Shown here: positions 23,740 to 34,700 of the stretch, piece after piece | How positions within the stretch are numbered: the first letter of the stretch is position 1 | Layout: every line of letters starts with the position of its first letter | Position numbers and translations under genes: made by a program | The notes under the pieces: generated by a model | Told to the model about the DNA's origin: nothing | Seen by the model: the letters and a program-made list of their open reading frames with translations, nothing else | Databases searched by the model: none | DNA from: Phoronis australis | Lineage: Eukaryota > Phoronida > Phoronidae | Assembly (NCBI GenBank): GCA_002633005.1 | Contig: NMRA01000344.1 | Location: 10,013 to 72,012 of the forward strand | Direction: 5' to 3' | Length of the DNA: 62,000 bases

Positions 23740-24110
23740 CCGTTGTTGTTTTACCAGTGCGATACTGTGGAGTTGTGAAGAAAGTTCGCGGGGAGCCGTC
23801 TTTTTCAGACATGAAAAGGTGCGTTTGTGGAAACTGTGGTAACAACAACTTGACTGAGAACGTCTCTGTGTTCAAATTTCCTAAATACGTGAAAGTTGCA
23901 CAGAAATGTCATCGGTTTGTCATGGGCGGCGAACTATAGGGGCCTGGGGTAGGGCTATAACCCCCACTTTTTCAGGGCTAAGCCGCCCCATGGTCTATAG
24001 GCGGTGCACCACAGGAGGGCTGGGGGGTTAGCCCCCCCTTTTTTCAGTGCTGTGCCACCCATGATTGTGCGCCGAACGAGAGTGTGGAGTGTCAGTGTGG
24101 AACATGAGAT
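23740..24110 (+). pseudogene. THAP zinc-finger segment, copy 3 of 4, interrupted by a MITE
   Basis: The reading is KKVRGEPSFSDMKRCVCGNC, then NLTENVSVFKFPKYVKVAQK and CHRFV, after which a 143-base element is inserted. Beyond it the frame would resume with RTRVW. The invariant W of the family is a C here, so the domain was probably already decaying. Flanking sequence 23585-23740 is shared with copy 4 at 57965-58110, showing that a longer repeat unit was duplicated. Confidence 0.65.
23921..24063. mobile_element. 143-base dimeric MITE inserted in a THAP frame
   Basis: The ends are CATGGGCGGC and GCCACCCATG, inverted with one mismatch. The flanks are TTTGT (23916-23920) and ATTGT (24064-24068), a 4-of-5 target duplication. 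Inside are two related GC-rich halves of about 70 bases, each running from an ACTATAGG/TCTATAGG-like start to a CCCCATG or CCCATG end. Confidence 0.7.
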
Positions 24111-24397
24111 TCAGTTTGACGTAAGCCACACTTTGATCGGCACATATCAAAGAATCGTGTTTCGACCACACACATAAGAGGCGTTACAATGAAGGACTCA
24201 CCACCAAGTAAGTGCATTTGCAAATTTTGTAAATAACGAACAAACTGCTTCCATTCTAGGGCGAGTGATGCCAGGCCCTGGACCCCGGCCCAGATCGAGT
24301 GCTACTACAAATAGGCTTATGCATATTGTGTTTAGACTTTGCTCATTCCATCACGGCAATAGTGAATAAGAGTAACCCAGGTTTGCTGTGGCCTTTG

Positions 24398-24667
24398 TCA
24401 GTAATTATTAAGTTCTATTTTGTGAGTATTGACCACCCCTTGGTAGAGTTGGTTGTGGCTCACATATGTCATTTTTCGTGCAAGTGGGTCGAATTCATAC
24501 GGCCTCAAAGCCGACGAAAGTTCGCTCAATGGGAAATCGAGTTCATTGTCTGATTCTTCAATTACTTGAGTGTGATGCCCGTATCCACTCTCCTCTCTGT
24601 CTACATAATAATTGTCCAATTCTCGCCCAATATTGTCATTGTCTTCTAACTTGCAGTGTTCCAACAT
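24398..24667 (-). pseudogene. Acidic PYxFxP-motif segment, copy 3 of 4
   Basis: The minus-strand frame is open for about 89 codons: MLEHCKLEDNDNIGRELDNY, then an acid-rich stretch, FPLSELSSALRPYEFDPLAR and VSHNQLYQG. RPYEFDPLAR is the clearest example of the motif in the window. It converges with the THAP segment of copy 3. No P2X7-like cysteine domain follows, so the segment is a fragment or a first exon. Confidence 0.5.
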
Positions 24668-25331
24668 TGCAAATGATTGTCAAGCGCCCAACCGTGTTCC
24701 ACCCATTGCATCATTTGGCGGGAAAGTTAGAAATAAGTATTTTTTCTTCAATATTAAAAAGTTGCGACTATTTGGCATAAAAAGTGCCTATTTAGCAAGA
24801 TTTTATGGTATTCGATTCATATTAGCTAACTGACACCTGAAAAAGTAAGAAAATGCATGGTGGGAACTCTTTAACAGTTCGGGTTTTTTCAGTTGGACAA
24901 CAGCTTAGTCCAGGGCCCTGAATATGAAAATGAAATTCAAAGATAAAGACCTTGTATCTTAGAAGCCAAGTACCACAGATCATTATGCTACGAAAAATAG
25001 AAAGACAAAGATTGTGAATAGTGACAAATCCAGTTTTCAGAGATGTTTTTCTACGGTTTTGTTTGGAGTTCATTGAATCAAAGCTTCTAACACATGGAGA
25101 TGTCATTTGCCTTTTTCAAAACTAAAGCAAGACGTTGAAGCTGTTCTTCAGAAAGTTGGTGTGCATGAAGTTATTTAGACAGGCAGTCTTAAGAAACGAC
25201 TGTTGAAGCTACTCACTGTTGTAGTTTGTGCCCGACTAAGGGATACGACAGTGAATGGAGGCTAGTGTTCAATAATTCACTTGCTGACTCTAATTAACAC
25301 AGCCCATTATAGCATATTTTGAATTAAACGT

Positions 25332-25745
25332 GTGCCCAAATCCTGCCCGCCTCCAAACAAGAACTTAGTGTTTAACCCTTCATCGCCTGCGGGCCAATCA
25401 TCAGTGTGCAATGCACTACCCTCTCTAATCGACCATAGTTGGCTCCTTGGCGGTGGAGCTTTGCAGTTAAAATGTATGGCAATGCCCGCAGCTCCATTGA
25501 CAGTACTAAACGATGAATGCTGCAAGTGCAAAAAGAACATGTGTGCTGGGAAACTGAGTTTGTGCTGCAATTCTGGGTCAAACTGTACAGAAATGTGCAG
25601 CTGTGACAACTGTAGTAACATCAGCAACACTGACTGCATAACATTGGATAGTTCTTTGACCAGACTATCCCAAATAGACCTCCAACCCCGTTATTTCGTT
25701 TTTTTTGTATTAAAAAGTGAATTTTATTTGTTGATTAAGTCATAG
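25332..25745 (+). CDS. Cysteine-rich ORF with CXC-like motif, transposon-associated
   Basis: An open frame of 137 codons contains CCKCKKNMCAGKLSLCCNSG then CTEMCSCDNCSN. The CKCKKxxC and CTxxCxCxxC spacing resembles tesmin/TSO1-type CXC motifs that also occur at the ends of some transposon proteins. It sits just upstream of an RLE-type reverse transcriptase relic and is duplicated at 25982-26230 across an assembly join. The ATG is only the first in the frame. Function is not established. Confidence 0.4.
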   Translation: MPKSCPPPNKNLVFNPSSPAGQSSVCNALPSLIDHSWLLGGGALQLKCMAMPAAPLTVLNDECCKCKKNMCAGKLSLCCNSGSNCTEMCSCDNCSNISNTDCITLDSSLTRLSQIDLQPRYFVFFVLKSEFYLLIKS

Positions 25746-26449
25746 AAAGTACGTACTTTGGTCATTGTCATGTATTTGTCTCATACTGCTTGATAAATGC
25801 TGTCAGAATAATCTATTATTTTAACAGTCCGTGTGCACATTCACTGAGATCATTCAACTATATTGCTTTTGTACTATAACGTATTTCTGGTGTATTGTGC
25901 AAACAAGCTATATTACTGCAGGTGCCATCACTACCGACTGGATCAACCTGGAAAGAGGTATCGTAANTGCCCGCAGCTCCATTGACAGTACTAAACGATG
26001 AATGCTGCAAGTGCAAAAAGAACATGTGTGCTGGGAAACTGAGTTTGTGCTGCAATTCTGGGTCAAACTGTACAGAAATGTGCAGCTGTGACAACTGTAG
26101 TAACATCAGCAACACTGACTGCATAACATTGGATAGTTCTTTGACCAGACTATCCCAAATAGACCTCCAACCCCGTTATTTCGTTTTTTTTGTATTAAAA
26201 AGTGAATTTTATTTGTTGATTAAGTCATAGAAAGTACGTACTTTGGTCATTGTCATGTATTTGTCTCATACTGCTTGATAAATGCGGTCAGAATAATCTA
26301 TTATTTTAACAGTCCGTGTGCACATTCACTGAGATCATTCAACTATATTGCTTTTGTACTATAACGTATTTCTGGTGTATTGTGCAAACAAGCTATATTA
26401 CTGCAGGTGCCATCACTACCGACTGGATCAACCTGGAAAGAGGTATAGT
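25483..26449. repeat. Direct duplication of about 483 bases around n at 25966
   Basis: Bases 25483-25965 and 25967-26449 are nearly identical. I noted two differences (AATGCTGTCAG/AATGCGGTCAG and GGTATCGTAA/GGTATAGTAA). The second copy starts exactly after the n. This is the pattern of two unmerged overlapping contigs or haplotypes rather than a genomic tandem. Confidence 0.8.
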
Positions 26450-28227
26450 AACTGGATGTACCATCTCTCCTACTCTGTTCATCATGGGGATGAATTTTCT
26501 GATAAAGGCCGGAGAAAGGGAATGTAGGGGTCCGATGCTACAATCCGGTATCGTGGTGCCTGTAGTTGAAGCAATTATGGATGACTTGACAATAACTACA
26601 GTGACGCATGTGCAAGCTCGTTGGGCTTTGGCAGCACTAGATGAAGTTCCAACGTGGGCTCGTATGAAGTTTAAACCCAGGAAGTCGAGACTTCTGATAA
26701 TGAGAGGTGGGAAAATGGTCGACAGATTTACCTTGACCATTCAAGGCGAAGAAATTCCATCAATTGTTAACAACCCCATCAAGTGCCTAGGTAAATGGTA
26801 CGATGATCTCCTGTGCGACAAGAACAACATCAAGCAGATGGAGACTCAGGTGACGGAGTGGTTGAAGAGAATAGTGAAAAGCGGTCTTCCTGGCAAGTAC
26901 AAGGCATGGATTTACCAGCACGGGCTGTTACCTCGAGCAACGTGGGGTCTTATGCTGTATGACTTCCCGATATCGGCAGTAGAGTGCCTGGAGAGAACAG
27001 TAAGCAAGTGGCTGAGGAAGTGGTTGGGTGTCCCAAGAAGCTTCACACAGGTTGGTCTTTATAGCAGAACAGCAGAGCTGCCTCTAGTGCCAATCACGGA
27101 GGAGTTTAAAGTAGGGAAGTGCAGGCTGGTTCTCACATTATGGGACTCTAGAGATCCAAAGGTGAGGGATGCTGGTGTCATGACGAGATCAGGGAGACGG
27201 TGGTCAGCAGACACACCTGTGAGTCAGGTGGAGGGTTTGTTACAGGTCAGAGATATAATTGGTAGCACCTGCGTAGGACGCCAGGGGTTGTGGACATCCC
27301 AGTTCCAACAGTGGGAGAAGGCGAGTGAGAGGCAGCGGAGGGGGATGGTACAAGCTGAGGTGAGAGCTGCAGAGGAGGAAGTCCGTAAAGCCAAGGCAGT
27401 CCAACTAAGCTAGCAGGGAGCATGGACCAGGTGGAATCTTCCAGAGAGGAAGATATCATGGGCAGACGTGTGGAGTATGGAGCCAATGCGTGTCCAGTTT
27501 TTACTTCGCTCGGTTTACGACGTGTTACCATCGCCTGCAAACCTTCTTCGCTGGGGCCTAGTGGATGACCCAGCCTGCCAGTTGTGCGGAGGAAGAGGTA
27601 CATTGGCCCACATCTTATCAGGGTGCAAAATGGCACTGCAGCAGGACCGATACAGATTGCATCATGACCAAGTACTGAAGACCCTTGCAGACATCATAGA
27701 TGGAGAGCGTAAGATAAGAGTAACTCAGCCTAGGGCAAGCAGACAGCACATACAATTCGTCAGGGAAGGTGAGATACGGAACAAAGTCACGTCAGCAGCC
27801 TTGCATCCTGGATGGATTAAGCTGGGAAAAGAGAGTACATCTGGGAAGAAAGCTTATGTTCCCGAGTGTTGTGGTAACATCACTGCGGCCTGACATCATT
27901 CTGTGGTCGGATATTCATCAATGTATAGTGATTATAGAGCTTACGGTGCCTTGGGAGGAAGGATGCGAAGAGGCCCATGAGAGGAAGTTATCTAAGTATA
28001 GCGAGCTGGCGGAGACATGCAGAGCTCGAGGCTGGCAAACTTGGTTGTTTCCTGTAGAGGTGGGATGTAGAGAATTCCCTGCAAGATCTGCACGGTATTT
28101 GCTGGAGAAGCTTGGTGTGCGAGGGGGAAGGAAGAAAGCTGCAGTGAGAAGACTGGGCGAGACAGCTGAAAGGACATCTTGTTGGCTGTGGTACCGCCGG
28201 AATGAAGGAAGTTGGAGGCCTCAGTGA
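26391..28227 (+). mobile_element. RLE-type non-LTR retrotransposon relic (RT, CCHC, endonuclease)
   Basis: The reading starts inside the reverse transcriptase with RGIVTGCTISPTLF (about 26437-26480) and the catalytic box AIMDDLTIT (about 26571-26597). The thumb region SGLPGKYKAWIYQHGLLPRA follows. An in-frame stop lies at 27411-27413, after which the same frame continues through a CCHC knuckle (CQLCGGRGTLAHILSGC). A frameshift at about 27770-27815 leads to the restriction-like endonuclease: RPDIILWS, then IIELTVPWEEG and FPVEVGCREF. RT-CCHC-RLE order is that of R2-like elements. The 5' half is missing, so the copy is dead. Confidence 0.85.
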
Positions 28228-29059
28228 TGCACAGTGGGTTGGCCGCCGCTGTTTATCCACCAGTGGAGACCGTTATGGTCGAAACGAGTCAAGGAAGCTG
28301 GATTCCATCTGACGACATCAAGCTACGCCTCCAACTAGTTAGTGTACGTCGGGTAGAAGAGAATCCTGGTTTAGCTGTTACGAAGAAGGGGCGACAAGAC
28401 GTCAGACTGCATAGAAGCCTGACAAATATTGAGGCAGATAACATCACTGTAAGTACACACACATTCTACCATTAGTCAATGGTTCAGTCATTGAGGCACA
28501 GGTTTTGCCCAGCCTCAAGTGTTTTGTGTTATTTTTGTTGCCAGACAATGCCAGAATAACCTCCTAGCAACATTCAGACTTAGTTTGCATTTCTGCCACT
28601 AGGTGTCACTTTACATTTTTTAAATTTCACTGTTAACAATTAGTCTACAATAGTAAAACATGTAGTGTGAGTATATTATTGTTCAATACAATGACATCGA
28701 TGGGTCCATGTTACTTGTTTTACAAAAAAGATAGCAAAAACTGTTGTTTTTACAAATACAAGTTCTCTAAGCTCTATGATGGTTATTATACAACTTCAAA
28801 CTCAAATTTCTCAAAAATGTGCAACTTTAAACGTGGGAACTTTTTAGAATTAATTAATAAACACCAAAATGAAATTGCCCCCCTAAAGTACTCACAAAAA
28901 CCATTTTCTAGAAGCCCTACAAATTCTGGCCCACCGCCTAGTATACACACTACACTTTTTCCCACGAAACTTTTCGTATGCGGAAAATCGTTGTTAGTAG
29001 ATAGATGTTTCAACTAAAGCTTTGAGGGTGACGTTACCCTAGATGTGCACAATTATGGC
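28228..29059. other. Probable 3' tail of the RT element, then unassigned sequence
   Basis: An open frame at 28212-28475 may be 3' untranslated sequence of the retroelement. From 28480 on the sequence is AT-rich with no recognisable gene. Confidence 0.35.
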
Positions 29060-30635
29060 TTTACGGATTTTTGTTAAATGCACGACACTTTTCATTGTTC
29101 AGTCTTTATTCCGTTACGTTCGTACTTTCGGAACAAAACTCTACTCTCGACTGAACATAGATACAGTANATATTTCGAAACATACTTGTTTCATTCTCAA
29201 GTGAAGATAAAATGACGCAATAATGCCACTACAGAGTAAAAACTGACGACACACACAGTGAGACACGGCGGGTGTGAAATACTGCAAAGAATGACTAATG
29301 AACGGGGGTAACAGGAAAGTCACGCAAACAAGTGTAACGTGCGGCGCGACCCCGTTTGCTGCTCATTCAAAACAGGCTTCTCAAAAGCAATTAAAAGGGA
29401 CTCTAATACTTTCAAACACAGCACATCTTGCTCCACGTAGCGAATTGACGTGTTTTCCACAGTTTCTCGACGGGTGATTTTACCTGTGTGACATTGCAGA
29501 AAATGATCCTGGGTGGTGCCATTTTGAAGATGCATGGATAACGGACGGGAAAGACTGCAAACCGTGTGACCAATGTAACATTGTTTGACGTTTGAACGAA
29601 GACATTTGTTCTTAGGGCATAAACAACACTACACTGTGCAACGGGGCGGACTTTCGCCTTAGAAATGTTATTTTTCATGACCAAGTTGGAGTACTTCCTA
29701 TTCCGATAATAAATAATAACATCGAAGTAATCACCAGGCTTACAAACTTTAACATTTTCCCTTGTAATTTTCTTCATGGCGTGTTCGTCCTGGAGGTAAT
29801 TATTAAACATGACATTTTTGTAAAATATCTTTTTGGTGACACCGGTCCGACGTGCATGGACTTCATAGCTAATTCTGGACACAAATCGCTTAATATGGAA
29901 ATCCACAAAAGCATTGGTTAACCCATTATTCACCAGAGTTTGTCCAATGCGATCTACCTCTTGATTGAACAGCAAAAAGTTGGACGACACCGAATACGTC
30001 CTCTTTAGGAAGTTGACCACAACGGCGAACCTTATACCGCTCAGGGCACTCACTTTTGTTGAGACAGAAGCCTTTATCAGTAGGCTTGTTGTAAACTGAT
30101 GTAGAAAATTCAGATGGAGAATGGTTCACAAGAACGTCCAAAAACGGAATCTTGTCATTTACAGGAAGCTCGTGGGTAAACTTCAAAATAGAGTGGCGCT
30201 CAAGTCCATCAGGTACTGATAACAAGTCATCAAAGGCACAATAAACAAAATATCATCAACATAACGTACATGGATAGGAGTACCACCAATCACATTGTTA
30301 GCCCTTTTTTTTCACTTCAGACATATAAAATTCCGAGAAAGTGGGACCCAGAGGAGAGCCCATGCTCACACCATCTTTTTGCAAAAACAATTTGCCATTT
30401 ATATGGCGAAATGGTACTTTGGTTGTGCAGATGGTCAATAACTCTCTCATATGAGTTGGTGAAATGTCGGGTGGCTTTAAATGTGCGTGACGTTATACAC
30501 TATCCAAAATGATAGTAATGGTCTCATCCACCGGTACGTTGGTGAACAAAGACTTAGCGTCAAGCGACATAGGTTGGTAATGGAGGGTAACTGAAAACTT
30601 GCTCTCGAAGTACAGCCAGTTCAAGTTACACGACC
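29060..30635 (-). mobile_element. Penelope-like element with GIY-YIG domain, 5' truncated
   Basis: The minus-strand order is RT motif SLDAKSLFTNVPVDE (about 30545-30590), GVSMGSPLGPTFSEFYM (about 30325-30375), catalytic YVDD (30252-30263) and NDKIPFLDVLVNHS (about 30150), then a linker with VHARRTG. The GIY-YIG nuclease follows with CPKNKC and CYIGHT (YIGHT at 29563-29577), then the tail TRRETVENTSIRYVEQD. The motifs lie in several frames, so frameshifts and stops break the gene. YVDD plus GIY-YIG identifies the endonuclease-bearing Penelope class. A single n lies at 29169. Confidence 0.85.
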
Positions 30636-31310
30636 GGGCAACTATTATCGGAATAGGAAGTCCCCCTACTTGGTCATGAAAAATAACATTTCTAAGGCGA
30701 AAGTCCGCCCCGTTGCACAGTGTAGTGTTGTTTATGCCCTAAGAACGAATGTCTTCGTTCAAACGTCAAACAATGTTACATTGGTCACACGGTTTGCAGT
30801 CTTTCCCGTCGGTTATCTATGCATCTTCAAAATGGAGCCATCCAAGATCATTTTCTGCAATGTCACGCACGTAAAATCATCGTCAAGAAATTATGGAAAA
30901 CACGTCAATTCGCTACGTGGAGCAAGATGTGCTGCGTTTGAAAGTATTAGAGTCCTTTTTAATTGCTTTTGAGAAGCCTGTTTTGAATGAGCAGCAAACA
31001 GGGTCGCGCCGCACGTTACACTTCTTTGCGTGACTTTCCTGTTACCCCCCTTCATTAGTCATTCTTTGCAGTATTTCACACTCGCCGTGTCTCATTGTGT
31101 GTATCATCAGCTTATACTCCATGGTGGCATTACTGCGTCATTTTATCTTCACTTGAGAACGAAACAAGTATGTTTCGAAATGTCGTGTGTCTTGTAATTA
31201 TGTCGCTAGGTCAGATACTGTATCTATGTTCAGTTGAGAGCAGAGTTTGTTCCGAAAGTACGAACGTAACGGAATAAAGACTTTAAGCAATGAAAAGCGT
31301 CGTGCATTTA
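30636..31310 (+). mobile_element. Inverted partial copy of the Penelope-like element
   Basis: This block repeats 29060-29717 in the opposite orientation, from the sequence encoding MKNNISKAKVRPVAQCSVVY to the 3' end (CGAACGTAACGGAATAAAGA). The two copies meet head to head near 30635. Small differences (for example a gap in the region of 31110-31220) show they are not an exact assembly fold. Penelope-like elements often have such inverted or tandem partners. Confidence 0.8.
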
Positions 31311-31578
31311 ACAAATTCTGTATAACCGAAAACGTGCTCCCGAAGTACAGCCAGTTGTGTCTTTACGGTACTTTTAAACAGAGTTTATGAGACGAAATCG
31401 AAGGGTTTTAAATCTAGCGACATGTTAACTGTCACAAACTCGCCAGGATGCATTGAAACTAACACTATTTGGCGACAAAAACAAAAAAAATATTTTACAT
31501 GGGGCCCTTTCCAACCTCCCCACGTTCGCCGCAGCGCGCCTCGTATTCCCGCTTCGCGCGAATCCTGAACCCCCTTAC

Positions 31579-31733
31579 TGAAAATGAAGATCCTCCACCC
31601 GACGGCTGTCAATGAACTCACATGGCGCCTTGGTTGATTGACCTCCGCCAACAATCCCGCCAGACACAGTTGTCTCACAACGGGGCGGTGCATACCCGTT
31701 ATCACAGTGACAACTCCCTTTGTTATCGCATAC
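31579..31733 (-). CDS. Exon 15: second half of EGF-like domain
   Basis: It starts [20 protein letters not shown] and continues with a Gly-rich linker and [14 protein letters not shown]. Joined to exon 14 it completes six EGF cysteines, with the 'GYAPPRC' end typical of ADAM EGF domains. It is phase 0 at the start and leaves 2 bases at the end (donor GTAAGG). Confidence 0.85.
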
Positions 31734-34700
31734 CTGGAAGCAGGTAAAGACTGTTAATGGCTTGCACATCTACGACAGTGATTAGTCCTGCTAGACATGC
31801 TGTTAGTGCAATAACACTTGGGCAATACAGAGTAAGTGATGGTCAAGAGTAGTATTAAGAAGTTCCCTGAGGTTAACGTGAGTGAAAATTTGGCATGTGC
31901 TCTGTTCTACACGTACACTGAAGTCCCGCCATTTTCAAAGCGCATCCTTGTTCAGTACGTTTTGATACGTAATGCATACGGTACCTTTCAGGCAAATGAA
32001 AGTTGGCAAATGAAAGAAGGCAAAATCGGATTGATAATGACATATTTAAACTTCATTTGTGAAATGTAACAAGACTATTTGGATTCTTGGCTCCTCTTTC
32101 GTCCTGGGGGCAGTTGTGTTTTGTTGATTTAAGGGAGAAATGGTGACATTGCAAATTTTGGTCAGTCTTTGGCATGTCATTCTTTAGCAAGGCAAAAAGA
32201 AATGACTTTGTTGAATTTCTTCATCTTTGAGAAACCTCAGCGAATGTGTTTGCTTGAAGCTATGATTTTCCACGTGTCTTGATACGGGGGCCCTAAAATG
32301 GGGCTTTTGTTGATCCAGACCAGTCAATCGAATTGTGTCCTTAGGTGGCACTAATGAAAAGGTGTAGCCACAAAGTTACGTACGTTCGTATCCTATACGT
32401 TTTATGGAAGACAAAACATGCGACATTCGTGTTGCAGGTGGTGTATTTGGATGAATGTAAGATCAAGGCAACGTGTAGGTTTAAGGTGAAACACGAATCG
32501 GTGGATTCGGTTACAAAAAAAAAATTCACGGGCCGCCGTGAAATCCGAAAGTATGCGTATGTAAACCATTTTACAAGTCACTGATCATTTGAAGGCACAA
32601 CATTTTCGAAAGCCACCAAATTATTTGGTACTGACAATGATTTTTATCAAGCCAATGATAGTTAATGCGACAAATTCAATAAAATTTGCTAAACCCTTTT
32701 GAAAAAGCGACCTTCTGGTGGACTGCAGTCTTTCTTTGATTTATTTCGCTCTAGCAATTTGATCAATTTGGTGTACTTTTCCAAAATTCGGGAAATCGGC
32801 GTCTCGGACCTATAACTGTTCTCATTATCGACCCTTTGGATTAACGAATATTAACTGAACTGGCAACGGAAGTAAGTCAACGATAACGTGCATTCTCCTT
32901 TGCCATTGAAGGTGCGATATGGCTACAGCGTACGGCGGACTGTCGACCTATGCAGTTATGGCTGGCCCCAAAGTAATCCGAAAACAATATTGATGTGCAG
33001 CACTCAATGTAGGATATAGCATTAAAAAACTCAAACGAGAATCCAACTTTAACGTCACATAATTACCCCATGTCCGTTGCAATTGCATGGATTAGCAATT
33101 GAGGCAATGGAAAGACATCTACGGTTGACGCACATCTTGCAAAAAAGGAGAGTTAGACATGACGAGCTCCACATTGAGAAGTTGGTGCAAACGTGTAGAG
33201 TAAAGAATTGTAACCCAGCAAGGGGTTTGCCATAGCCGACAAAAACATGTTTCGTCAAAAACAGCGTTCCTTACAGGCATAGCACGTTGTTGTTTATTTA
33301 AACTGAAATTGTTCACATTTAATAAAACGCCTCAAGACGACTCACTGCTTCGGTAACTGAAACTAATCTGCCGTGACAGGGACTTAATCACCCTGATCTA
33401 GAAACAAAAGTTCTAAGCTTAGATATAATTTCCAGTCTAAACACGGAACAAGCTAAAACAGTTCAACGTAGCAAAGTTGAAGCTTGATCAAGGTAACAAA
33501 CATAAAGCGTGTACCGTTTAGAAACAATGTAATGAACTTGTAACTGAAGACATACTACCGATAAATTGTGTAATTAACGATGCGTCAAACCTGATTCAAA
33601 AGCATTTGGCTGTATTAACAATATTTCGCACGTCTAGCAAAGTACCTTATTTTCACTCTCGGGAAACGTCAAATATGACGTGTATACCATGTAGCGAGAA
33701 AAAAAGATTTTGTACACCCACCTTCAACAGCTTGGAATCATACATTATTTATCCGAGGTCAAAGGTTACAGAGCTCTAACTTTAATCGAATCGCATAGCA
33801 ACAGGTATAGAGCTATTCCGTATTTACCCTAAGTCCTTTCATTCACCTAGATGTCACAATATTGAGTAAACGAGGTGTGCTTAGCGAAGAAAGGTGTCAC
33901 GGAAAATGAAGATAAAACGTACAACCGTTGAGAACGAATACCCCGAGTCTCGAGTGGCCGCATCGACTCTGTGGCTTTTTAGTCACAAATACAACAAATT
34001 CTTAAAAATGACGAATCCTCTCCGAAATTCATTAATTTGATCTGTAATTTGACAGTTCGCTATTTCGATCTCGTTCTCACAGCGCGCTTTTACCACAGAT
34101 TCGATTTTTGTTGTTCATTTGGTGCTTGGTTTTTTATATCATTCTCCCCGGTGGGTGGCGTGAATGTACAACGATCTTTTCCCTACTTAATTACGCACTG
34201 CACATTAAGTTGACAATGCGAGTGAATGTTGAAATAGCAAACGAGGTTAAAGAACACTGGAATGAGAAAAACAGACTAAAATGCATTATTCGGAGTGGTT
34301 CTCTGCCACTAAAACAGAATTCAACATGCTCACCGGGTGTTTTATGGTTTGTTGTAAAGATTTCTGATTCCTGTTGATGTCAAAGTCTTTTTTCTTTGAG
34401 TTTCAAATTTAAAACACGATGTGTCGATTTTCCCTCAAGGCAAAACTCATTACTTTATTTGGTATGGCATGACACAAACGTAGCAGACTTCCCTTATATG
34501 GAAAATGTAACGTTTGACTTTTGATCTAAATAAAACAATGGCAACTTCAAGCAGAATCCAGTCCGACTGACAGGCGATTAATGTAAGTCCATAATTAGTT
34601 ACAAAGGTATCGTAGTATTTGAAGTGCACTTGGAATTATTTTTGTGGTCCATCTTAGATTCGGAGTGCGATCACCAATGATAATGTACCGTTAATATCTA

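Noticed and set aside
29412-30053. Minus-strand ORF of 213 codons taken as one protein
   Set aside because: Its second half is a shifted frame over the GIY-YIG region; the YIGHT motif is in another frame. It is part of the broken Penelope-like element, not a separate gene.
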